Part shown: one piece after another, positions 8,266-16,160 of the stretch
Position numbering within the stretch: position 1 is the stretch's first letter
Layout of the letters: every line of letters begins with the position of its first letter
DNA from: Mesotoga sp. Brook.08.105.5.1
Lineage (GTDB): Bacteria > Thermotogota > Thermotogae > Petrotogales > Kosmotogaceae
Direction: 5' to 3'
Length of the DNA: 64,000 nt
Assembly (NCBI RefSeq): GCF_002752635.1
Contig: NZ_AYTW01000005.1
Coordinates: 124,001 to 188,000 of the forward strand
Made by a program: the position numbers and the translations under genes
Notes under the pieces: generated by a model
What the model saw: only the letters and a program-made list of their open reading frames with translations
Databases searched by the model: none
Told to the model about the DNA's origin: nothing

Positions 8266-8277
8266 TGAAGATCTTCA
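8266..8277. repeat. 12-bp perfect palindrome upstream of the Zn-protease operon
   Basis: TGAAGATCTTCA is a perfect inverted repeat lying in the 283-bp gap between the threonine-synthase-like gene and the Zn-peptidase, 96 bp upstream of the -35 box at 8373. It could be an operator or chance. The rest of the gap shows no gene; a T8 run at 8185-8192 lacks a proper stem. Confidence 0.3.
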
Positions 8278-8372
8278 TTCACGTCGCAGGTTAAGAAGCA
8301 TCAAGATCACTGTCACTCTTCAGAACTGCGGCTTGCGAGTCAATTATGAATCCAGGTAGAGATTGTGTTACG

Positions 8373-8401
8373 TTGACCACCCGATTCACTGGTTATATAA
8401 T
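8373..8401 (+). promoter_or_regulatory. Near-consensus sigmaA promoter for the Zn-peptidase to rdgB operon
   Basis: TTGACC at 8373-8378 and TATAAT at 8396-8401 are separated by exactly 17 bp. Transcription should begin around 8407-8409, which is at the first base of the SD AAGGAGGTGG (8407-8416), giving a 5' leader of only about 15 nt before the TTG start at 8422. Confidence 0.75.
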
Positions 8402-8421
8402 TGAGTAAGGAGGTGGTTGAG

Positions 8422-9099
8422 TTGTTTTGGGATCCAACGTTCATCATACTTATTCCTGCAATCATCCTGGCAGCTTACGCCCAGTTCACCGTCAGTTCTC
8501 GCTTTTCACAGTATTCGAAGATCAAGTCGAGCTTTGGATTCAACGGCACTCAGCTTGCTAGGCAGCTATTGGACAACGCCGGTCTACATGACGTCAAGAT
8601 AGAGAGAATCAGAGGCAATCTTACCGATCACTTTGATCCAAGGAAAAAGGTGGTGCGTCTGTCTGATACTACTCACAACAGCACATCGATAGCTGCGCTG
8701 GGTGTGGTTGCGCACGAAATAGGCCATGCAATTCAGGACAAAGAAAAGTATGCACCCCTTGTTGTTCGAAATGCTGTTGTTCCTGTTGCCCAGTTAGGTT
8801 CTTCTCTTTCCTGGATAATTTTCATCATAGGTCTCCTCATGGTTTCTCAGATCCTTATAAGAATTGGGATAGTTGTATTCTCTGCGTTCGTGTTCTTTAC
8901 ACTGGTTACGTTGCCGGTGGAGTTCAACGCAAGTTCAAGAGCAAAAAAGCTGCTTTCGTCCATGGGGATGCCTTCGAATGAGCTTAAAGCCGTGAGTTCT
9001 GTTTTGGGAGCTGCTGCAATGACGTATGTGGCTTCTGCGGCCACTGCTATTCTTCAGTTGTTGAGAATGCTTATCCTATCTGGATCAGGAAGAGATTAA
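8422..9099 (+). CDS. Membrane zinc metallopeptidase, YugP-like
   Basis: The 225-residue protein has an N-terminal TM helix, a soluble segment containing AALGVVAHEIGHAIQDKEK with the HExxH zinc site, and two or three further TM helices. This is the layout of the YugP/Zn_peptidase_2 family, whose substrates are unknown. The start is taken as TTG 8422 (MFWDPTFIIL) because AAGGAGGTGG lies just upstream; the TTG at 8401 used by the longest frame is inside the promoter -10 box and cannot be transcribed from it. It is the first gene of the operon, and its stop overlaps the next start as TAATG. Confidence 0.85.
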   Translation: MFWDPTFIILIPAIILAAYAQFTVSSRFSQYSKIKSSFGFNGTQLARQLLDNAGLHDVKIERIRGNLTDHFDPRKKVVRLSDTTHNSTSIAALGVVAHEIGHAIQDKEKYAPLVVRNAVVPVAQLGSSLSWIIFIIGLLMVSQILIRIGIVVFSAFVFFTLVTLPVEFNASSRAKKLLSSMGMPSNELKAVSSVLGAAAMTYVASAATAILQLLRMLILSGSGRD

Positions 9100-10103
9100 T
9101 GCAGGGGGCACGTTCCATAGCCCTCCAGACACTATCCTTTTTTGATACTAACGGGTATATTTCTTTTAAGAAGGTGGAGATGGCACTCTCCACCCTTTCT
9201 TCGAGTGATAGGTCCTTCTGTGTGAACCTGATCTACGGAGTTCTTAGAAAGAGGATTCGAATAGACTACGAGCTCTCGCGGTTTCTGAGAAAACCCAACA
9301 AACTTCCTGTGGCGGTAAGGAACGCCTTGAGGATTGGTATATTTCAAATCATGTTTCTGGATACCGTACCTGAATATGCTGCTGTAAATTCTTCAGTGAA
9401 TTTGGTGGGAGTAAGGGAGTTCAGGGACCTTGTCAACGCAATTTTGAGAAAGATTTCCGATACCGGCTATTCGAAAAATCAGCCGCTGAATGTTTTTTAC
9501 TCCCATCCTGAGTGGCTAGTAGAATACTGGAGAGAAGTAGAATGGATAGACAATGTCGAGGAGCTTCTCGAGTACAATCAGACACCTCCGACTCAAACAG
9601 TCCTGGCTTCAGGCAAAGAGGATGAGCTGATAGAGAAGGGTTTCATCTTTGACAAGAGTGAGTATTCTGAGCTTTGCACTGTCTTTCAGAAGGGAAGCTC
9701 AATTGAGAACCTAGAGACTCTGGATGAAGTCGAGTATATACTTACAGAAGTGGGAGTTCCTGTGGCCAAGCACAGTGGCAGCCTAACCGGCAGAATCAAC
9801 GCAATGCCGTGGCTTCTTCATACGCTGACTCGCGACTCGCTTGATACTGCGTCTCATAAGGCCAAGACTCTTCTGAAGAGCTTCTCAAAAGAACATAACG
9901 ATTTCATCTACTATAGTAAGGCGATCACTAGAGAAGAAAACGATATGGCTATTGGGGTTCTCGGTGAATTCAAATCAAGCAAAATGGGCCACTTTTTCTC
10001 GGAAAGGAATATAGTTGCCAGATTCGATGGAAGAGGGTACTGGTTGCAGCCATGGAAAGCTCCCCTTGTCTGTTATGTGGCAAGACTTAGGAGGAAGAAG
10101 TGA
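9099..10103 (+). CDS. NusB/RsmB-like protein lacking the methyltransferase centre
   Basis: The 334-residue product begins with a NusB-type RNA-binding domain (about residues 1-130, e.g. AVRNALRIGIFQIMFLD and YAAVNSSVNLVG), exactly as in RsmB (16S rRNA m5C967 methyltransferase). The linker SHPEWLVEYW and EELLEYNQTPPT also match RsmB. However, the SAM-binding D-x-CAAPGGKT motif, the D-APC-SG motif and the catalytic TCS cysteine motif are all absent, and the protein is about 100 residues shorter than RsmB. The tail YWLQPWKAPLVCYVARLRR resembles the end of RsmB-like proteins. It probably binds rRNA without methylating it, or is a decaying paralogue. It sits between the Zn-peptidase and rlmN with overlapping stop/start codons on both sides. 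Confidence 0.75.
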   Translation: MQGARSIALQTLSFFDTNGYISFKKVEMALSTLSSSDRSFCVNLIYGVLRKRIRIDYELSRFLRKPNKLPVAVRNALRIGIFQIMFLDTVPEYAAVNSSVNLVGVREFRDLVNAILRKISDTGYSKNQPLNVFYSHPEWLVEYWREVEWIDNVEELLEYNQTPPTQTVLASGKEDELIEKGFIFDKSEYSELCTVFQKGSSIENLETLDEVEYILTEVGVPVAKHSGSLTGRINAMPWLLHTLTRDSLDTASHKAKTLLKSFSKEHNDFIYYSKAITREENDMAIGVLGEFKSSKMGHFFSERNIVARFDGRGYWLQPWKAPLVCYVARLRRKK

Positions 10104-11116
10104 AGGACGTACTTTCTTTTAGTTTGGACGAACTAAGAGAGGAAATGCTTTCCTTAGAAGAAGCAACATTTCGAGCAAAGCAGATCTTTGACTGGATTTA
10201 CAGGAAGAAGGCGGTGGACTATTCGGAGATGACAAATCTTCCCGTTAGTCTTCGGGAAAGACTCTTCGGGCTTCTTCCCTTTCCGGTTATGAAAATGGAG
10301 GAAAGACAGGTGGCCGATGATGGCACTGAGAAGTTCTTGTGGAAGCTGGAAGATCGCAATCACATTGAATCAGTGCTTCTGAGGCATCCAACTCATACTA
10401 CGTTCTGCATCTCTTCACAGGTTGGTTGTGCGCTGAACTGCTCCTTCTGTGCTACGGGAGCCGGAGGTTTCACTCGAGACCTGTCTGCAGGCGAAATTGT
10501 CGGCCAGGTTGTATTCATGGAAAAGATCAGTGATAAACCTGTTGACAACATAGTTTTTATGGGTATGGGAGAGCCTTTTCTGAATGAGTACAATGTATTT
10601 AAAGCGATAAGCATTCTCCACGATCCCGTAGGGAGAGACCTTGGAACGCGGCGATTCACCATATCAACATCCGGTATTCCAGAATCGATAAGGAAGTTGG
10701 CCGATTCGAAAATGGATGTTAGACTGTCAGTATCGCTTCATAGTGCAAGAGACGAACTAAGGAGTAAGTTGATGCCTGTTAACAGGAAGTACCCGTTATC
10801 AACTCTTAGAGAGGCTCTAGAATACTATCAGCACATCACCGGTAACAGGATAACCGTTGAATATGCAATGATAAAGGGAGTGAATGATTCCAAAGAAGAG
10901 GCGCAGCACCTTGTGGAATATCTACGAGGGTTGAAGTCATTCATAAACATAATTCCGGTGAATCCCGTCAATAAGATCTACGACAAACCTTCAGAAAATG
11001 TAGTAGTTTCTTTTGTTGAAACTCTAAGAAAAGCAGGGTTTGAAAGTGCCCTGAGGCATGAAAAGGGAAGTGATATCGATGCAGCTTGCGGTCAGCTCAG
11101 GCAAAGAAGGAGGTAG
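10100..11116 (+). CDS. rlmN: Dual-specificity 23S rRNA/tRNA adenine-C2 methyltransferase RlmN
   Basis: RlmN makes m2A2503 in 23S rRNA and m2A37 in some tRNAs by radical SAM chemistry. The 338-residue protein has the N-terminal RNA-binding helices, the radical SAM cluster motif CALNCSFC, GMGEPFLN, STSGIPESI and SVSLHSA, and the resolving C-terminal Cys in DIDAACGQL. All catalytic features are present. Translation starts at GTG 10100, overlapping the stop of the RsmB-like gene as GTGA with AGGAGGAAG just upstream. Its placement with rsgA and the RsmB-like gene makes a ribosome-maturation operon. Confidence 0.95.
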   Translation: MKDVLSFSLDELREEMLSLEEATFRAKQIFDWIYRKKAVDYSEMTNLPVSLRERLFGLLPFPVMKMEERQVADDGTEKFLWKLEDRNHIESVLLRHPTHTTFCISSQVGCALNCSFCATGAGGFTRDLSAGEIVGQVVFMEKISDKPVDNIVFMGMGEPFLNEYNVFKAISILHDPVGRDLGTRRFTISTSGIPESIRKLADSKMDVRLSVSLHSARDELRSKLMPVNRKYPLSTLREALEYYQHITGNRITVEYAMIKGVNDSKEEAQHLVEYLRGLKSFINIIPVNPVNKIYDKPSENVVVSFVETLRKAGFESALRHEKGSDIDAACGQLRQRRR

Positions 11117-11119
11117 GGC

Positions 11120-12022
11120 TTGGATAGAAGAAAAGGAGTAGTCGTTAGATTCGGAAGCAGAAATATGGAAGTAGTCGATAGCGAAACAGGAGGAAGACTT
11201 GTTTGCACCATGCCTGGGCGTTTTAGAATGCAGGGGATAAGACCTATTGTTGGAGATAGGGTTGAGTATACATTGAGCGGCAACGGTCAGGGTCGAATAG
11301 AAAGCATTCTTCCCAGAGAGACTGAACTATTAAGACCGCGAATCTCCAATATTGAGCAGATACTTCTTGTACTATCGTTGAAGGAACCGGCTGTTCAGAA
11401 TACGGTTACTGACCGTTTTCTAGTTCTGGCAGAGTTCGCAAAACTTCCGGTAGTAATAGTTGTAAACAAAGTCGATCTGCTGCACGGAGACGAAATAGAG
11501 AGTTTCTGTGAAATCTATGGAGAATACTACGATATCTGCCACGTCTCTTCAAAAGAGCAGATCAACATTGATAGGTTACGAGAGATTCTGAAGGGTAAGG
11601 TAAGCGTTATGGCGGGAATGTCGGGCGTTGGTAAGAGCAGTTTGCTTAACACGTTGAATCCCGGTCTAAAGTTGAGGGTGTCAGAAATATCTCGAGGTCT
11701 TGAGAGAGGGAGACACACAACATCGTATGTTGAACTGCTTCAATTCGAATTTGGAGGACTGATTGCTGACACTCCAGGTTTTGCTAATCTTGAAATGCCC
11801 GAGATAACTCCGGAAAACCTGAAGAGCTATTTCTTGGAGATTACTCAGGAAAATGAAATGTGCGCATTTTCCGATTGCAATCACATTGATGAGCCCGGTT
11901 GTTATGTCAAGGAGCTGGTCGAAGCTGGGAGTATTCATAAGAGTCGCTACAACAGTTACCTGAATATGTATAATGAACTGAAGGAAAGAGAAAGAGAGAA
12001 GGGAGGAAGAAAACATGGCTAA
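11120..12022 (+). CDS. rsgA: Ribosome small-subunit biogenesis GTPase RsgA
   Basis: RsgA is a circularly permuted GTPase that helps late 30S assembly. The 300-residue protein shows the OB domain (residues 1-65), then the permuted order G4 NKVD, G1 GMSGVGKSSLLN and G3 DTPGF. The C-terminal zinc domain is CAFSDCNHIDEPGC, which has the expected Cys-His-Cys spacing. The TTG start at 11120 follows AAGGAGG. The 3' end overlaps rpe by eight bases. Confidence 0.95.
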   Translation: MDRRKGVVVRFGSRNMEVVDSETGGRLVCTMPGRFRMQGIRPIVGDRVEYTLSGNGQGRIESILPRETELLRPRISNIEQILLVLSLKEPAVQNTVTDRFLVLAEFAKLPVVIVVNKVDLLHGDEIESFCEIYGEYYDICHVSSKEQINIDRLREILKGKVSVMAGMSGVGKSSLLNTLNPGLKLRVSEISRGLERGRHTTSYVELLQFEFGGLIADTPGFANLEMPEITPENLKSYFLEITQENEMCAFSDCNHIDEPGCYVKELVEAGSIHKSRYNSYLNMYNELKEREREKGGRKHG

Positions 12023-12662
12023 GATATCTCCCTCTATTCTAGCTGCAGATCTTACAAATCTGGCCTGCGAAGTAAAAAAAGTACGCGAAGCAGATTTTCT
12101 TCACATAGATGTTATGGATGGAATGTTTGTCCCCAATATTACTTTCGGAGTGCCTATTATGGAGGCACTTGGAAGACTTGATCATCCTCCATTGGATGTA
12201 CATTTGATGATAGAGGAGCCCTCAAAGTATGTTAAGGATTACGCATTACTCGGTGCCAAAAACCTCCACGTACATGTCGAGGGAAACTATCATCTTCACA
12301 GACTGCTTGGGGAGATAAGGGAGAATGGGGCTAACGCATTCGTTGTGCTGAACCCTTCAACGCCTGTTTCTTCGCTCGAAGAAGTGTTTCCCTTTGTGGA
12401 TGGTATTCTGGTTATGACAGTCAACCCGGGCTATACAGGCCAGAAATTCATCCCCGAAGCTGCCGCAAAGATCGGAGTTCTCGACCGAATTCGTTCTGAA
12501 AAAGGTTTCTCATTCGTTATTGCAGTAGATGGGGGCGTGAGTCTGGGAAACGCGAAGGATTTGGTTGATATGGGAGCGGACATTCTTGTTATGGGGGCAG
12601 CCGTATTTAGAGCGAAAGATCCATCGATTGTTGTTGAAAGGATTAAGGAGATTAGACGGTGA
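12015..12662 (+). CDS. rpe: Ribulose-phosphate 3-epimerase
   Basis: This pentose-phosphate pathway enzyme interconverts ribulose 5-phosphate and xylulose 5-phosphate. The 215-residue TIM-barrel protein shows the family blocks SPSILAADLTNL, HIDVMDGMFVPNITFG, DVHLMIEEP, VMTVNPGYTGQKF and AVDGGV, including the metal-binding His and Asp residues. Length is normal. The ATG overlaps the end of rsgA, and the TGA overlaps the rdgB start as GTGA, so it is translated as part of the operon. The pairing rsgA-rpe is common in bacteria. Confidence 0.96.
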   Translation: MAKISPSILAADLTNLACEVKKVREADFLHIDVMDGMFVPNITFGVPIMEALGRLDHPPLDVHLMIEEPSKYVKDYALLGAKNLHVHVEGNYHLHRLLGEIRENGANAFVVLNPSTPVSSLEEVFPFVDGILVMTVNPGYTGQKFIPEAAAKIGVLDRIRSEKGFSFVIAVDGGVSLGNAKDLVDMGADILVMGAAVFRAKDPSIVVERIKEIRR

Positions 12663-13246
12663 AGCTGTATCTTGTGACTTCAAATGAGAACAAGCTTAGG
12701 GAGGTGCGGTTACTTTCGCCGGAGAATATCGTGATTGATTCTATTGCAACTATTGTAACGGTTAGAGAGGTTATAGAGAATGCGGAGACCTTCATGGGTA
12801 ATTCTCTTAAGAAGATCGAAGCATACAAGGAATTGGGTGTCCCTTTGCTTGCAGATGATTCGGGCCTAGTAATTGATTCTTTGGGAGGCTTTCCCGGGAT
12901 TAGCTCAGCCAGATTCATGGAGGGTAAAGATTATCCTCGAAAGATGGAGGCAATTCTTAGCCGAATGAAAGGCAAAGAAGAAAGGACTGCCAGATTCATC
13001 TGTGCAGCCCTCTTCTATGATCCTTCAAGAGAGATGTTGCTTGGTGTAGAAGGCAAGGTTGAAGGTTCCATTGCCCTAGAGATTTCGGGAGAAGATGGTT
13101 TTGGCTACGATCCGATATTTATCCCTTCTGGTTTCTCCGAAACATTTGGTATCCTAGGCGATTCAGTCAAAAATGAACTTTCACACAGATCCGATGCATT
13201 TAGGAAGCTGTTTTCACTGGTCTCCCTTTATAACGAGAGACAATGA
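12659..13246 (+). CDS. rdgB: XTP/dITP diphosphatase (RdgB/HAM1 family)
   Basis: The enzyme hydrolyses deaminated purine nucleoside triphosphates and so protects DNA and RNA. The 195-residue protein has the nucleotide-binding TSNENKLREV near the N terminus, LLADDSGLVIDSLGGFPG, GIxSARF-like SARFMEG and GEDGFGYDPIF, and ends with SHRSDAFRKL. All are typical of the family. GTG 12659 overlaps the rpe stop. The last 47 bases overlap the convergent lgt gene. Confidence 0.95.
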   Translation: MKLYLVTSNENKLREVRLLSPENIVIDSIATIVTVREVIENAETFMGNSLKKIEAYKELGVPLLADDSGLVIDSLGGFPGISSARFMEGKDYPRKMEAILSRMKGKEERTARFICAALFYDPSREMLLGVEGKVEGSIALEISGEDGFGYDPIFIPSGFSETFGILGDSVKNELSHRSDAFRKLFSLVSLYNERQ

Positions 13247-14087
13247 GCAGAATGATTCCAGCAAACAGCAAAGCAACTGAAACTACCTTGGCCGTTCTTA
13301 TGTCTGTTTGACCTATGTAAAGGCTGTCGAGTCTCAGTCCTTCAACAAAGAATCTAACGATAGAATAGAAGATCATGTACAGCGCAGTGACTTCACCGTA
13401 GTTCTTCCTCTTACCAAGATACCAATAAAGAAAGGAAAAGATGGCGACATTTGCGAGGCTCTCGTAAAGAAAAGTCGGATGGAAAAACTCATCTCCAGAA
13501 TACCCTGGCATCCGGTATCTTAACGGAACAAACATCTTCCATGGGAGCTCGGTAGGTGCGCCATATGCTTCATAATTGAAGAAGTTTCCCCAACGTCCGA
13601 TAGCCTGAGCCAGTGGCAAAACGGCAGTGAAGATATCCGTGGCCTGCAGAAAGGATAGCTTAGCCTTTTTTCTTAAAGTTACATACAAAAAAACCACAAT
13701 CAGAGCTGCAAAGAAAGCTCCGTGGATGGCAAGACCACCATCCCATGTTCTCAAGATACTCCAGAAGTCGCCCCTGTAGAAATCGAAATTGAACGCCACG
13801 TAGTAGAGTCTTGCGCCCAAAACTCCGAAAATAATCCCGATAAAGACTGCTTCTATCATGTAGTCTTCCTCTATTCCTTCTTTGAGACCCTGGTGTCTTC
13901 CTATAAGGTAAGCAACGATGATCCCTGCCGCGATCATCACTCCGTACCATCTGATTGAAAAGGGGCCGAGATTTTCGACTATTACTGGATTAAGTATTAA
14001 CTCCCCGCTGAATACCGCTTTCAAAAGAAAAAACAACGCAACTACGGAAACAACAGCTACCGATATCAGAACTACTTTCTTCTTCAT
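13200..14087 (-). CDS. lgt: Prolipoprotein diacylglyceryl transferase
   Basis: Lgt attaches diacylglyceryl to the lipobox Cys of prolipoproteins in the membrane. The product of about 295 residues has seven or so TM segments and the family motifs IRWYGVMIAAG, GARLYYV, WDGGLAIHGA, GRWGNFFNYEAYG, HPTFLYES and RFFVEGLRLDS. The start chosen is ATG 14087 (MKKKVVLIS) with AGGGGGT upstream; the frame is open 18 codons further. There is an extra TM helix at the N terminus before the usual start. The cognate peptidase lspA is at 17.6 kb in another operon. The 3' end overlaps rdgB on the opposite strand by 47 bp. Confidence 0.93.
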   Translation of the reverse strand: MKKKVVLISVAVVSVVALFFLLKAVFSGELILNPVIVENLGPFSIRWYGVMIAAGIIVAYLIGRHQGLKEGIEEDYMIEAVFIGIIFGVLGARLYYVAFNFDFYRGDFWSILRTWDGGLAIHGAFFAALIVVFLYVTLRKKAKLSFLQATDIFTAVLPLAQAIGRWGNFFNYEAYGAPTELPWKMFVPLRYRMPGYSGDEFFHPTFLYESLANVAIFSFLYWYLGKRKNYGEVTALYMIFYSIVRFFVEGLRLDSLYIGQTDIRTAKVVSVALLFAGIILLIVSRYKGRPVKTAS

Positions 14088-14161
14088 GTAAACCCCCTGT
14101 TTCCAGTTTTCGAAAGGCTTTGGCTTCAGGACGTATTTCACTTACGAAAAACTTGAGCATG

Positions 14162-15463
14162 CTAATCTTGAGAGGAGTTCTCGTGCAAATCAGCGGCCTC
14201 CTGTTGCTCTTCTTCAGATTGGGGTTCCATCTCACTAATAGAAGCCTTTTCTACAACAGCATCCAGAACCTTGTTTCTGATGATCGTGGAAACGATATCA
14301 CTTCTAACGTCTTCACGAGTGCTCACCATTTCTTTTGCTCTGTCGGCAGAAATCCCCCAATATGGAGCCATCTCTTCAGCAAAGGCTTCAATTTCCTCTT
14401 CTTCTGCCTCAAACCCTTCTTTGGATGCTATCTCATGAATGAACCTCGTCTTCTTTATCTCATCGAATACACCCTTTCTGAAGTTATCGACAAGCTTATC
14501 TTCGCTTCCGGCCTGATTCAAGTAGTTCTCATAACTCTTATCCTTCTTTGAATTCTCTATTGTTCTCTGAACGAAATAATCAAGTGTCGAATCTGAGATC
14601 TCTATCTCTACGAGGTCATTGATCTTATCCATTGCCTGTTGCCTGAGGAAGTCTTTCTGCCAATTGATGAAAGACTCCATTCCCTCCTTTTCGACGATTT
14701 CTCTGAGTTCCTCAAGTGAGTTCGCTTCAGCATTCACTGTCTTCGCAAATTCGTCATCTAGATCCAGAGGGTTCTTCTTAAGCACTTCCAAAATCCTTAC
14801 AGAATAGAAGTACTCGTTATCGGAGTCTTCAAATGTTCTCGTAAACTCAACCGATTCTTCCTTCATCTTTCCGATCACATTTTTCACTATAGGTCTATCG
14901 TCTTCTGGGGTGATATTCAACTCCTGGACCTTCTTGTCGGCTATCTTTTTTCCATCTTTTACAATAGTATACTCGATTTTGATTATGTCTCCATTCTCGA
15001 CTGGGCCGTCCTTAGGTTCTAATATTGCATGCTCATTTCTAAGTTCTTCCAGTCTGTTGTTCACATAATTTAGAACAACTTCGTCTTTCTTTGGTATTTT
15101 CAGCTCGAGGTTTGCATAATCGAGAATCTTGATCTCCGGATCTCTGTGAAGCATGACTTCGATGGTTGCTCCCTCTCCCTCCATCTTCTGATCGTTTATC
15201 ACAGCAGGTATAAGAAGATTCTCATCCTTGATCGCATCCTCAATCTTGTCTGACAGGACTTCGAGGACCATTTCTTCAAAGCTCTCTGCCAAAAAGTTCC
15301 TCACTATGTTCAGCGGTACCTTTCCCTTTCTGAATCCTGGTATTGAATATTGTTGGTTCACATATTTGGCTACATCCTTCTCTGCCTGTCTTACTTCTTC
15401 TGAATCAAAGGAAAAGAGAAATGTCTCAACATTCTCTTCCTTCTTAACGAAATTCTTTTCCAC
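14162..15463 (-). CDS. tig: Trigger factor (ribosome-associated chaperone and peptidyl-prolyl isomerase)
   Basis: Trigger factor binds near L23 at the exit tunnel and shields nascent chains. The 433-residue protein shows the N-terminal ribosome-binding signature GFRKGKVP (about residues 44-51). The PPIase domain is reduced and includes ENGDIIKIEYTIVKDG, and the C-terminal substrate-binding arms are rich in E and K. The last 30 residues form an acidic, Q/E-rich tail. The GTG start at 15463 follows GGAGG nine bases upstream. It lies between the upstream phosphoesterase gene (102 bp) and lgt (74 bp); a minus-strand TATAAT at 15509-15514 could be its own -10, though no -35 is clear. Confidence 0.94.
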   Translation of the reverse strand: MEKNFVKKEENVETFLFSFDSEEVRQAEKDVAKYVNQQYSIPGFRKGKVPLNIVRNFLAESFEEMVLEVLSDKIEDAIKDENLLIPAVINDQKMEGEGATIEVMLHRDPEIKILDYANLELKIPKKDEVVLNYVNNRLEELRNEHAILEPKDGPVENGDIIKIEYTIVKDGKKIADKKVQELNITPEDDRPIVKNVIGKMKEESVEFTRTFEDSDNEYFYSVRILEVLKKNPLDLDDEFAKTVNAEANSLEELREIVEKEGMESFINWQKDFLRQQAMDKINDLVEIEISDSTLDYFVQRTIENSKKDKSYENYLNQAGSEDKLVDNFRKGVFDEIKKTRFIHEIASKEGFEAEEEEIEAFAEEMAPYWGISADRAKEMVSTREDVRSDIVSTIIRNKVLDAVVEKASISEMEPQSEEEQQEAADLHENSSQD

Positions 15464-15565
15464 CGGTAATTACCTCCATTCAGTCGCAAACTGTATTTTT
15501 GCTGTCCAATTATACGTATCTGCCTGCTGTTCGGGGTTAAAGTGATGTTATATTAAAGGCTGTGA

Positions 15566-16039
15566 TTACTGGAGTTCTATTAGCTCATACTTTAGGCTTT
15601 CCGGTTCGATTATTACCACTGTTGGTCTTCCTGTGAGGTAGCCGCAGCATTCCCCAGGATTGATTATAACTGGTTTGGAATCAAGTCTTATGTCAAGATT
15701 ATGAGTATGCCCGTAAAGCAAGAAATCTGCTCTAACAGTATCTTTAAGCCCAAAAGGTTCATGCATCACAACCACGCTATAACCCTGGATCTCGATTTCA
15801 TTGGGGCCCTTCACTAACGAATCACCAAGCATACTTTTTAAGCCAATCAACTCTCCGTCGTTATTTCCGACTACTACGTGAAGCTCCCCGCTGAACCTCA
15901 ACAGCTCTTCTGCAGCAAACGGCGAAATAAGATCTCCGCAGTGAATAAGAACATCTACCTCGCGGTCTATTGCCACGCTTACAGCCTCGGAAATTCTTGT
16001 AATGCTGTCATGAGAATCCGACATTATCATCCATGTCAT
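15566..16039 (-). CDS. YfcE/MJ0936-type metallophosphoesterase
   Basis: The 157-residue protein has the calcineurin-like metal-binding motifs of small phosphodiesterases: SDSHD near the N terminus, HCGDLIS, GNND and a HEPFG/GHTHN pair. These bind two metal ions. The family hydrolyses phosphodiester model substrates; the physiological substrate is unknown. The start is ATG 16039 (MTWMIMSDSHD), placed just after GAGGTGAGG; the longer frame begins at a GTG inside that SD. It is transcribed from the minus-strand promoter at 16095-16123, and tig and lgt follow downstream. Confidence 0.88.
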   Translation of the reverse strand: MTWMIMSDSHDSITRISEAVSVAIDREVDVLIHCGDLISPFAAEELLRFSGELHVVVGNNDGELIGLKSMLGDSLVKGPNEIEIQGYSVVVMHEPFGLKDTVRADFLLYGHTHNLDIRLDSKPVIINPGECCGYLTGRPTVVIIEPESLKYELIELQ

Positions 16040-16067
16040 TCCCCTCACCTCTTGGCATCTTGTATCG

Positions 16068-16096
16068 TTGAAAACTTAAGGTGAATCGAATACAAT
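16068..16096 (+). promoter_or_regulatory. SigmaA promoter for the DUF2344-yebC operon
   Basis: TTGAAA at 16068-16073 and TACAAT at 16091-16096 are spaced by 17 bp, 65 bp before the TTG start. Its -10 overlaps the -10 of the divergent phosphoesterase promoter, so the two should compete for polymerase. Confidence 0.65.
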
Positions 16097-16123
16097 TATA
16101 ACTGCACAGGACCCATGGGACAA
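16095..16123 (-). promoter_or_regulatory. SigmaA promoter for phosphoesterase (-tig-lgt), interlocked with the divergent one
   Basis: On the minus strand TTGTCC (16123-16118) is 17 bp from a perfect TATAAT (16100-16095). The -10 overlaps by two bases the plus-strand -10 of the DUF2344 operon. An imperfect inverted repeat GACCC/GGGTC surrounds the -35. Confidence 0.65.
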
Positions 16124-16160
16124 AGGGTCTGATATGCATCAGGTGCCTTCGGAGGTTTGA

